A stretch of 5,712 bases of DNA, taken from positions 1-5,712 of the forward strand of contig CANNRM010000046.1 of the NCBI GenBank assembly GCA_947508155.1, read 5' to 3'. The stretch is from Rickettsiales bacterium. GTDB taxonomy: Bacteria; Pseudomonadota; Alphaproteobacteria; Rickettsiales; Rickettsiaceae. Every line of letters starts with the position of its first letter. Positions within the stretch are counted from its first letter, which is position 1. Positions 1 through 5,407 of the stretch are shown here, one piece after another. A program made the position numbers and the translations under genes. The notes below the pieces were generated by a model. The model saw only the letters and a list, made by a program, of their open reading frames with translations, did not search any database and was not told where the DNA came from.

Positions 1-227
1 ATATGAGTAGAGATGCATCGCATCAGGTTGCACCACAGGCACAAGCGCAAGATTCAGGGCCTTTGGGTCTTTTGCGTAAGATGTGGGGTTTTGCTGCAAA
101 ACCAGAGCCACAGGTGCAACAACATCAACAACCTCAAATGCATGTAGCTCCAGAGCTTACGTCTGCGCAGGAAGAAACTGGGGAGGTTTATGATATACCA
201 GCATTCTTAAGACGCAGAAACAAATAG
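1..227 (+). CDS. ftsZ: Cell division protein FtsZ, C-terminal end (5' partial)
   Basis: FtsZ is the tubulin-like GTPase that forms the cytokinetic ring on the inner face of the membrane. Only the last 74 codons are in the window, so the GTPase domain lies upstream and the ATG at position 3 is probably an internal Met. What is visible is a low-complexity Gln/Pro/His-rich linker (roughly residues 8-58 of the visible part) ending in EVYDIPAFLRRRNK. This closely matches the conserved FtsZ C-terminal peptide (DIPAFLR plus basic residues) that binds membrane tethers and regulators such as FtsA and ZipA-type proteins. The linker is disordered and variable in the family, so identification rests on the terminal peptide. 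No classical terminator follows the TAG stop; a REP-like hairpin element starts 31 bp downstream. Another protein with the same tail is possible but unlikely. Confidence 0.85.
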   Translation, partial: MSRDASHQVAPQAQAQDSGPLGLLRKMWGFAAKPEPQVQQHQQPQMHVAPELTSAQEETGEVYDIPAFLRRRNK

Positions 228-258
228 GCTATGCACTATAATAATCGATGAGTCCAAA

Positions 259-327
259 GTCATCCTCGGTCTCGGCGTAGCTTTAGCGAAGCCAGATCGG
301 GGATCTCGGTACATAAGAGCAATGCTC
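259..327 (+). repeat. REP-like palindromic element, family A, copy 1 (long form)
   Basis: Hairpin I runs 259-307. Its base pairs ATCCTCG (262-268) with CGGGGAT (298-304), and its upper stem pairs GTCT+GGC (269-276, one C bulged) with GCCAGAT (291-297). Thirteen bases after GGGGA, a second hairpin GAGCAATGCTC (317-327) follows; it can extend to AAGAGC/GCTCTT over 315-329. Three more family members lie between nuoA and nuoB with the same base sequence, and two of those keep the same 13-base gap. This copy is the longest: its tip contains GCGTAGC (275-281), TTTA and GCGAAGC (286-292) in series. No T-run follows, so it is not a typical intrinsic terminator, but it may slow 3' decay of the ftsZ mRNA. 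It fills most of the 153-bp ftsZ-rnj gap. Confidence 0.8.
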
Positions 328-380
328 TTCTCTCATTTATACAACACACAATAATTTTTAATAACTAAGGAAAAAATAAT

Positions 381-2054
381 ATGACACTAAACTTAAAACA
401 ACATAAAGACGATTTGCTATTTCTGCCGCTTGGTGGATCTAATGAAATCGGAATGAATTTCAACATGTATCACCTTGATGGCAAGTGGATAATCGTTGAT
501 TGCGGCGGCGGATTCGCGGATGATTTCTTGCCAGGCGTTGATCTGGTGGTTGCAGATACTACATTTGTAACTCAAAATAAAAAAGATATCCTAGCTATCA
601 TTCTAACACATGCTCATGAAGATCACGTAGGTGGAGCTGGGTTTATGCTACAAGAGCTAAATTGTCCAGTATATACAACAAAATTCACAGCAAATTTCAT
701 CAAAGGTAAACTTGCAGAATATAGCTTCGAAAATAAACCCAAAATTATTGAAGTAGAGCCGCAATCCAAAATTAATCTTGGTCCTTTCGAAATCGAGTTC
801 GTATCACTTACTCATTCAGCTCCTGAAATGCAGGCTCTGATGATTCGCACAAAGGTTGGAAATATTTTCCATACCGGCGACTGGAAATTTGACCATGACC
901 CATTAATCGGTAATCCGAACGATGAAAAACTACTTGCATCTCTTGGTAAAGAGGGTGTGTTGGCGCTTGTTTGCGATTCAACAAACGTATTTACCGAAGA
1001 ACATTCTGGATCAGAGGGAGATTTGCGTAAAAGCCTAGTTGATTTAATCGCTGGCTGCCCAAAAATGGTTGTTGTTACAACTTTCGCATCAAATTTAGCG
1101 CGTGTTGAAACGGTTATTCATGCAGCTGCACAAGCTGGTCGTAAAGTTGCTCTGTTGGGGCGTTCTATGCATAAGGTTTTCCAAGCTGCTCAAGATAGTG
1201 GATATTTACTTGATGTGAATAATATTATCGATGATCGTGAGATTGCTCGTTATAAAAGAAATGAAGTGCTTGTTCTTGCAACTGGTTGTCAAGGTGAGCC
1301 AATGGCTGCTACTGCAAAAATGGCTAACAAAAGCCATCCTACAGTTAGGCTTGCTCCTGGTGATACTGTTATGTTCTCATCGAAAATTATTCCTGGAAAT
1401 GACAAAAAGATTTTCCGCATGTTCAATATTTTTGTGCGTGATGGGGTTGAAGTTATTACCGAAAGAGACCATTTTGTGCATGTTTCTGGCCATCCTTCTA
1501 AGCCAGAATTAAAGAAAATGTTCGATCTATTGAAGCCAACTATCTCTGTGCCAGTTCATGGTGAGCCGGTTCATTTGCATGAACATGTGCGTCTTGCAAA
1601 ATCTTGGGGTGCCAAGCATGCTATTGAAGTTGAAAATGGCCTTGTTGTAAAACTTGATCCTAAAGAGCCTAAAGCTCTTGGTAAGGTACAAAGCGGCTAT
1701 ATGGCTGTGGATGGAAATTTCTTGCTTCCAGCTGGGTCGAATGTATTCAAAATGCGTCGTCAGATGCGTGAATCAGGGATTGTTTTCTCAAATATTACCT
1801 TGGCTGAGAATGGTGCGCTTGCATCAGCGCCAGTTATTTCTGCGCCAGGATGTTTGGATGAGATAGAAGATAGGGATATTATTGAGAATATCGTCAAGGA
1901 TGTAACAGATGCTGTTAAATCAGTTCAAAAAGCTCATAAGAATCACGCTAGCGATGATCAAATTATCACTGTTGTTCGTAATTCTATCAGAAGAATTCTG
2001 AAGGAAGAAAACGGTAAGCAGCCACAGATCATGGTTTATTTGAGCAAGATTTGA
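381..2054 (+). CDS. rnj: Ribonuclease J (beta-CASP metallo-beta-lactamase RNase)
   Basis: RNase J is a cytoplasmic zinc-dependent ribonuclease with 5'-to-3' exonuclease and endonuclease activity, used in mRNA decay and rRNA 5' maturation. The 557 residues match the usual alphaproteobacterial length. The N-terminal metallo-beta-lactamase region opens with PLGGSNEIGMN (16-26) and carries the HxHxDH metal motif at H77, H79, D81 and H82. Further metal-site residues are H145 in THSAPEM and D167 in HTGDW. The beta-CASP insert begins near VCDSTN (D199), and FSSKIIPGN is at 332-340. The late motifs HVSGH (367-371) and PVHGE (391-395) are present, so the active site looks complete. A C-terminal domain of about 100 residues follows. 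The start is supported by AAGGA at 367-371, nine bases before the ATG. Only about 2 of its many Ile codons are ATA, consistent with a well-expressed housekeeping gene. Confidence 0.96.
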   Translation: MTLNLKQHKDDLLFLPLGGSNEIGMNFNMYHLDGKWIIVDCGGGFADDFLPGVDLVVADTTFVTQNKKDILAIILTHAHEDHVGGAGFMLQELNCPVYTTKFTANFIKGKLAEYSFENKPKIIEVEPQSKINLGPFEIEFVSLTHSAPEMQALMIRTKVGNIFHTGDWKFDHDPLIGNPNDEKLLASLGKEGVLALVCDSTNVFTEEHSGSEGDLRKSLVDLIAGCPKMVVVTTFASNLARVETVIHAAAQAGRKVALLGRSMHKVFQAAQDSGYLLDVNNIIDDREIARYKRNEVLVLATGCQGEPMAATAKMANKSHPTVRLAPGDTVMFSSKIIPGNDKKIFRMFNIFVRDGVEVITERDHFVHVSGHPSKPELKKMFDLLKPTISVPVHGEPVHLHEHVRLAKSWGAKHAIEVENGLVVKLDPKEPKALGKVQSGYMAVDGNFLLPAGSNVFKMRRQMRESGIVFSNITLAENGALASAPVISAPGCLDEIEDRDIIENIVKDVTDAVKSVQKAHKNHASDDQIITVVRNSIRRILKEENGKQPQIMVYLSKI

Positions 2055-2073
2055 GAGGGATGAAGGAAATGGT

Positions 2074-2102
2074 TTGACGATACCTGGGTTTTGTGTCAGA
2101 AT
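2074..2102 (+). promoter_or_regulatory. Putative sigma-70-type promoter for the 648-codon gene
   Basis: TTGACG (2074-2079, 5 of 6 to the -35 consensus) is separated by 17 bp from CAGAAT (2097-2102, 4 of 6 to the -10 consensus). A TG one base upstream of the -10 (2094-2095) makes an extended -10. The site lies in the 78-bp gap after rnj and 31 bp before the next ATG, so the downstream gene may have its own promoter rather than rely on read-through. The short inverted repeat ATACC (2080-2084) / GGTAT (2106-2110) brackets the -10 and could be an operator, or chance. Confidence 0.4.
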
Positions 2103-2132
2103 TTGGGTATTGTTGAATAATAAGGTGGTTAT

Positions 2133-4079
2133 ATGAGTAGTGCTAATTCCTCGCAGTCTACATTGTCAGAAGCAGACCAAAAGAAAGCAGAAGCTCGCAA
2201 GCTATTTTCGTATGATTTAGATGCATTAGAAAGTCAGCTTACTAGAGTCATGATTAATATAACGAGTGATGCAAATGGCATTGTGAGTCTAACAAATCCA
2301 AGGTTTGTAGAGGCGAAAAATTCATTTATAAATTCGAAATCTCAAGACTTAGGTCCGAAAAAGTCAGCCAGAAGTGTGATGAGTTTTGCCGAAGTAGAAA
2401 AAAGTATTTTAGCAAAACTAGAGAAAAACTCTCAGAATTTTACAAATAGCGAAAAAGATGACATCAAAGCTGGCATTGATAAAAAACGTTTGTTACTTGA
2501 GCAACAATTCGTAACTGAAGATGGTATCAAAGATGCTATAATCCGTTATTTAAAAGATAATGCTATAAAATACGTGACGCCTATAGAAGCACAAAACGCT
2601 TTAACAACGATTGCAACTCAATTATCTTTACCATCAAATACTATACAATTATTAAAATCAGGAGTTGCGGAAGATAAAATACTAAAACTACTAGCCGACT
2701 CTTTTGTGCAAGAGCTTGATAAGACATCCGGTGTCATAAATGATCCCAACGCACATTCACAGCTTGTCCATAGTATAAATAAATCGATGAGCGAATCGGT
2801 TAACAAGCTCATTGTCATTGCTGGCGCCAATGCAGATATTACAAGGACTAGTACGCAAGCAGAGATGCAAGCTTTTGGTAGGTTGGTAGCAAATAGTGCG
2901 TCCGTAGGCAAATCGAGTTATACGCCTTATGCTAACAAAGCAAAAGATATACTATCCAATATAGAAATACCCTTTTCTTTATCTGGAAATAATGAATTTA
3001 AAAGACAATTGACCACATACATTTCAAATAATATATTTAGCAAAGCTAACAAATTAACTCCGAAAGAATTCGAGGAAAAATTACATGCTGCCGTACAAAC
3101 AATAGGTGCGCAATATTTATCTGAAAAAATAGTAATAAATCCTAAAGGCGCACAAAAGCTTACTGAACGTATACTTGAAGCTAAAATCCCACTTAGCATA
3201 ATAGCTGATCCAAACTTTGCAACGGGAGTGGCGCAAAAATTAGAAGATGATAACAAGCTTGAAAAACCAAAACTTAAAAATGACCCTACAAAACTTACTA
3301 TAAACGATCTTGCGACAATAGCTGTTGAGGTTGATACTACAACAAAATCTCTTGCACAAAAAATAGCGGAAGCAAAAATCCCACTTCGTATATTAGAGAA
3401 TCGAGATTTTGCGGGCGCAATCGCTGACAGATTGTCTTCTGATGAAAGGCTTAAAGGAGATCCAGCAAAGCTCAGTGTACAGGCGCTTGGTGCAATAGCG
3501 GTGGGTGTTGATCTTGGAAAGCAAATAGCTATATCTTCTAGCAATCCAAAGCCTATAGCACTTACAGATAAGGCGGTTGATGCGATAGTTGGTGGTGTTG
3601 TTGTTGCTAGAAGAGAAGCTAAAAAGAGAGAAGATATACCAGATTTTACGGATCACGCCCCTGTTCAGGAAGATGAGGAGCGTCCTAGTTATACTAATGA
3701 CCTGCCGCCACTTTCTCCGACGGGAGTTACTAAAAAGATTTTACATATTGCTGGCACTACGTTCGGAGCATCTCATACTGAGAAGGATGTGGAAAAGCTA
3801 GAGGCAATAGTAGGGGGTAGTAATGTTGATTATGAAACTTTGTCCGACAAAGAGTTTCATAAAGTAATCGCTGCTGAGTTATCTGCTAGAAGGGATGCGG
3901 TAGATCTAGGTCGTATGAGTGAGATTAAATTGTCCGAGGAAGCTGCCGATTATAGGGATTATAGTGTCAAAACAGTAAGAGAGGCGATTCGATCGGTTGG
4001 AGTTAAACCTGTGGGCAGAAATGTAGTGCCAAGTGTTGTGAAAACGGTACCTCATGATGGTAGAAGTAGTAGAGCTTAA
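2133..4079 (+). CDS. Hypothetical protein, 648 aa, with internal helical repeats
   Basis: I do not recognise this protein. It is hydrophilic and mostly helix-forming, rich in Ala, Lys, Ser and Asp, with no signal peptide or membrane segment, so it is probably cytoplasmic or secreted by a route without a Sec signal. Residues 1-130 are polar and charged. Residues 268-465 hold three degenerate repeats of about 60-75 residues, each with a helix ending in IP, a Phe ten residues after that Ile, and later KL[TS] followed by AV. Residues 500-530 form an acidic, Pro-rich probable linker (EDEERPSYTNDLPPLSP). Residues 531-610 look helical again, and the tail is basic (R629, K637, R643, R646). The start is well supported by AAGGTGG at 2122-2128, four bases before the ATG. 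About 30 of its 50 Ile codons are ATA, against about 2 in rnj, suggesting different expression or history. Candidates include a structural or scaffold protein or a secreted host-directed effector; both are guesses. Confidence 0.88.
   Translation: MSSANSSQSTLSEADQKKAEARKLFSYDLDALESQLTRVMINITSDANGIVSLTNPRFVEAKNSFINSKSQDLGPKKSARSVMSFAEVEKSILAKLEKNSQNFTNSEKDDIKAGIDKKRLLLEQQFVTEDGIKDAIIRYLKDNAIKYVTPIEAQNALTTIATQLSLPSNTIQLLKSGVAEDKILKLLADSFVQELDKTSGVINDPNAHSQLVHSINKSMSESVNKLIVIAGANADITRTSTQAEMQAFGRLVANSASVGKSSYTPYANKAKDILSNIEIPFSLSGNNEFKRQLTTYISNNIFSKANKLTPKEFEEKLHAAVQTIGAQYLSEKIVINPKGAQKLTERILEAKIPLSIIADPNFATGVAQKLEDDNKLEKPKLKNDPTKLTINDLATIAVEVDTTTKSLAQKIAEAKIPLRILENRDFAGAIADRLSSDERLKGDPAKLSVQALGAIAVGVDLGKQIAISSSNPKPIALTDKAVDAIVGGVVVARREAKKREDIPDFTDHAPVQEDEERPSYTNDLPPLSPTGVTKKILHIAGTTFGASHTEKDVEKLEAIVGGSNVDYETLSDKEFHKVIAAELSARRDAVDLGRMSEIKLSEEAADYRDYSVKTVREAIRSVGVKPVGRNVVPSVVKTVPHDGRSSRA
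2934..3527 (+). repeat. Three degenerate protein-level repeats inside the 648-codon gene
   Basis: Three consecutive units cover residues 268-330, 342-403 and 406-465 (DNA 2934-3122, 3156-3341 and 3348-3527). Shared positions are the Ile-Pro pair at I279, I352 and I416, a Phe exactly ten residues later at F289, F362 and F426, then KLT/KLT/KLS at 307, 387 and 447, and AV at 320, 397 and 456. Units 2 and 3 are closest (EAKIPLSI against EAKIPLRI); unit 1 is more diverged (SNIEIPFSL). The similarity is mainly in protein, so the duplication is old. It resembles alpha-solenoid-type repeats, but no named repeat family is claimed. Confidence 0.7.
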
Positions 4080-4093
4080 TGCTATTATGCTCT
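4071..4093 (+). other. Hairpin overlapping the stop codon of the 648-codon gene
   Basis: AGAGC (4071-4075) pairs with GCTCT (4089-4093). After a T-T mismatch, TAAT (4077-4080) pairs with ATTA (4084-4087) around a GCT loop. The TAA stop (4077-4079) lies inside the stem. No T-tract follows, so this is at best a weak or factor-assisted 3' end, or an mRNA-stabilising hairpin before the nuo genes. Confidence 0.3.
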
Positions 4094-4155
4094 CTTGCCA
4101 TACTAATCGCATTATCCTCCTTCCAACAACCAAATATCCTTGAAACTTCCCTAAA

Positions 4156-4170
4156 AATCAGGTACTGATT
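4156..4170 (+). promoter_or_regulatory. Small perfect hairpin in the nuoA leader
   Basis: AATCAG (4156-4161) and CTGATT (4165-4170) are perfectly complementary around a GTA loop, and the stem ends six bases before the nuoA ATG. It covers the place where a Shine-Dalgarno sequence would sit, and no good one is present. It could limit ribosome access or be an operator; a 6-bp stem is also easily found by chance in AT-rich DNA. Confidence 0.22.
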
Positions 4171-4176
4171 AAAGCT

Positions 4177-4533
4177 ATGATAAAAGAATATCTGCCAATT
4201 ATAGTATTTTTTGCAATAGCAGTGGGGCTTTCATGCTTCATCATTATGCTTCCCAAGCTTCTTGCGCGCGATATTCCTCAAAAAGCCAAACTTAGCAGCT
4301 ATGAATGTGGGTTTGAGCCATTTGGCGATGCGCGTAAGAAATTCGAAATACGCTTTTATTTGGTGGCAATTTTATTTATAATATTCGATTTAGAAATTAC
4401 CTTTCTTATCCCCTGGGCTGTAACGCTTGGAAAGATAGGTGTTGTAGGCTTTTGGTCAATGATGGTGTTTTTAGCTGTGTTGACTATTGGCTTTATATAT
4501 GAATGGAAGAAAGGTGCGCTAGAATGGGAATAA
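4177..4533 (+). CDS. nuoA: NADH-quinone oxidoreductase subunit A (complex I)
   Basis: NuoA (ND3 family) is a small inner-membrane subunit of respiratory complex I at the junction between the peripheral arm and the proton-pumping membrane arm. The 118 residues contain three membrane helices (about 5-25, 58-80 and 88-109). The conserved loop [12 protein letters not shown] (42-53) includes the Cys of the ND3 loop that moves during the active/deactive transition in mitochondrial enzymes. Helix 2 has the family's acidic FDLEI segment (D71, E73) and the protein ends in the typical GALEWE. Length is normal. The ribosome binding site is weak: only AAAG just upstream. I find no convincing promoter in the 97-bp gap before it. 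It is followed by nuoB after 229 bp, a wide gap for this operon, filled by repeats. Confidence 0.97.
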   Translation: MIKEYLPIIVFFAIAVGLSCFIIMLPKLLARDIPQKAKLSSYECGFEPFGDARKKFEIRFYLVAILFIIFDLEITFLIPWAVTLGKIGVVGFWSMMVFLAVLTIGFIYEWKKGALEWE

Positions 4534-4537
4534 GATG

Positions 4538-4553
4538 GCCCGTCACCCCGGGC
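4538..4553 (+). repeat. Short GC-rich hairpin after nuoA, possible repeat remnant
   Basis: GCCCG (4538-4542) pairs with CGGGC (4549-4553) around TCACCC, starting four bases after the nuoA stop codon. The CGTCACCCC at 4541-4549 resembles the CGTCATCCT that opens family-A elements, so it may be the eroded end of another copy. No T-run follows. Confidence 0.35.
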
Positions 4554-4590
4554 GTCATCCTCGGATTTACGAAGTAAATTCGGGGATCTC
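4553..4590 (+). repeat. REP-like palindromic element, family A, copy 2 (short form)
   Basis: This copy has hairpin I only. ATCCTCGGATTTAC (4557-4570) pairs with 4574-4587 over 14 uninterrupted positions, with two G-U wobbles in + strand RNA and a GAA loop closed by C-G. The base (ATCCTCG / CGGGGAT) is identical to copies 1 and 3, while the upper stem differs but stays complementary. The second hairpin is absent; copy 3 begins 11 bases later and may have interrupted it. Within a nuoA-nuoB transcript this would be a strong hairpin just downstream of nuoA. Confidence 0.8.
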
Positions 4591-4601
4591 AGGAGTATAT
4601 A

Positions 4602-4662
4602 CGTCATCCTCGAGTTTTGCGTAGCAAAATCTCGGGGATCTCGTGAAGCATGAGCAATGCTC
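4602..4662 (+). repeat. REP-like palindromic element, family A, copy 3 (long form)
   Basis: Hairpin I has ATCCTCG at its base and AGTTTTGC paired with GCAAAATCT (one bulged A) above, capped by GTA inside GCGTAGC. Thirteen bases after GGGGA comes hairpin II, GAGCAATGCTC (4652-4662), at the same spacing and with the same sequence as copy 1. It faces copy 4 tail to tail across four bases (GATC, 4663-4666). Confidence 0.82.
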
Positions 4663-4666
4663 GATC

Positions 4667-4727
4667 CAGCATCGCTCTGCTGTCCTAAGGTCCCCGAGCT
4701 CTGCCTCCGGCAGCCTCGAGGATGACG
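4667..4727 (-). repeat. REP-like palindromic element, family A, copy 4 (long form, inverted)
   Basis: Read on the minus strand this starts CGTCATCCTCGAG, has an upper stem GCTGCC / GGCAG with a GGA loop, then CTCGGGGA. Thirteen bases later comes GAGCGATGCTG, a slightly diverged hairpin II. It is 61 bp, exactly as long as copy 3, and the two form a 126-bp dyad. Its outer end is 35 bp before the nuoB start, and ACGTCATCCTCGAG (4601-4614 region, copy 3) is perfectly complementary to its outer 14 bases, so one long stem spanning both copies is an alternative fold in the mRNA. Confidence 0.8.
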
Positions 4728-4762
4728 TTGGCTTGAACATGCGATAAATAATAGAACAAACT

Positions 4763-5266
4763 ATGGCAAAACAACTAGATCAAGATCAATATTTCAAAGA
4801 AGAGCTTTCCGACCGTGGTTATGTCATGGCGAATCTCGATGATTTGATCGGTTGGGCGCGTTCTGGGTCTCTATGGCCTATGACGTTTGGCCTAGCTTGT
4901 TGCGCAGTTGAGATGATGCAAGCTGCTGCCAGTCGTTATGATATGGATAGATTCGGCCTACTCTTTAGGCCAAGCCCTAGGCAATCTGACGTTATGATAG
5001 TCGCAGGCACGTTAACCAACAAAATGGCTCCTGCACTTCGTAAAGTATATGACCAAATGCCAGATCCAAAATGGGTTATTTCAATGGGTTCTTGCGCTAA
5101 TGGAGGTGGATATTATCATTATTCATATTCTGTAGTGCGTGGTTGCGATCGTATTGTACCGGTGGATGTGTATGTACCTGGTTGTCCACCTACTGCTGAG
5201 GCATTGCTTTATGGCATTATGCAGTTGCAGAAGAAGATTAGACGTACTACGAGGTTTAAAAGATAA
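4763..5266 (+). CDS. nuoB: NADH-quinone oxidoreductase subunit B (complex I, N2 cluster)
   Basis: NuoB (PSST/20-kDa family) is a peripheral-arm subunit of complex I that holds iron-sulfur cluster N2, the last cluster before ubiquinone. The four expected cluster ligands are present: the adjacent pair C46-C47 in [11 protein letters not shown]111 in [11 protein letters not shown] and C141 in [30 protein letters not shown] (69-83) is also typical. At 167 residues the protein is full length, and the sequence is of the alphaproteobacterial/mitochondrial type. The start is supported by family length and conserved N-terminal region rather than by a ribosome binding site: the bases before the ATG (AATAGAACAAACT) show no clear Shine-Dalgarno sequence. 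The upstream gap is taken up by family-A repeats and the downstream gap by a family-B inverted pair. Confidence 0.98.
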   Translation: MAKQLDQDQYFKEELSDRGYVMANLDDLIGWARSGSLWPMTFGLACCAVEMMQAAASRYDMDRFGLLFRPSPRQSDVMIVAGTLTNKMAPALRKVYDQMPDPKWVISMGSCANGGGYYHYSYSVVRGCDRIVPVDVYVPGCPPTAEALLYGIMQLQKKIRRTTRFKR

Positions 5267-5298
5267 TGTTAAATGATTGTCAAAATACAAGAATAGCG

Positions 5299-5335
5299 AG
5301 CGTCATTGCGAGGAGCGTTAGCGACGTGGCAATCT
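5299..5335 (+). repeat. REP-like palindromic element, family B, left arm
   Basis: The element starts AGCGTCATTGCGAG and ends GACGTGGCAATCT. Outer ATTGC and GCAAT can pair, with a small inner GC-GTTA-GC hairpin. It faces a second copy at 5354-5393 across 18 bases. Elements of the form GTCATTGCGAG...GGCAATCT are a widespread kind of intergenic palindrome in bacterial genomes. The sequence is distinct from family A apart from the opening CGTCAT. Confidence 0.82.
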
Positions 5336-5353
5336 CCCTATTATATTTAAGTA

Positions 5354-5393
5354 AGATTGCCACGTCGGGCTTTGCCCTTCTCGCAATGACGCT
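5354..5393 (-). repeat. REP-like palindromic element, family B, right arm (inverted)
   Basis: Read on the minus strand it has the same ends as the left arm (AGCGTCATTGCGAG and CGACGTGGCAATCT), but its core is GGGCAAAGCCC instead of GCGTTAGC. The two arms can form one long intermolecular-style stem in the nuoB-nuoC transcript, or each can fold alone. It ends four bases before the GAGGG ribosome binding site of nuoC (5398-5402). The minus-strand reading frame across this pair is a by-product of the repeat and not a gene. Confidence 0.82.
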
Positions 5394-5407
5394 AAATGAG
5401 GGCATAT

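Noticed and set aside
237..242. Perfect TATAAT hexamer upstream of rnj
   Set aside because: No acceptable -35 lies 16-18 bp upstream (CAGAAA, GCAGAA, CGCAGA), and in AT-rich DNA the hexamer alone is weak evidence.
315..340. Hairpin AAGAGC/GCTCTT after ftsZ as an intrinsic terminator
   Set aside because: The sequence that follows (CTCTCATTTATAC) lacks a T-run, and the hairpin is better explained as the second part of a repeat element found elsewhere in the window.
2927..3544. 205-codon minus-strand frame inside the unknown gene
   Set aside because: It is antisense to a strongly supported + strand gene, is rich in Ser, Ala and Phe as expected for a shadow frame, and has no recognisable domain.
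4095..4123. TTGCCA as a possible -35 box for the nuo operon
   Set aside because: No -10-like hexamer occurs at 16-18 bp (CTCCTT, TCCTTC); TTGAAA at 4140-4145 also lacks a partner.
4356..4607. 83-codon minus-strand frame over the 3' half of nuoA
   Set aside because: It is antisense to nuoA membrane helices and starts inside a repeat element; there is no independent support.
259..4727. CRISPR array
   Set aside because: The repeats are few, in both orientations, self-complementary and variable in their centre, with no regular unique spacers.
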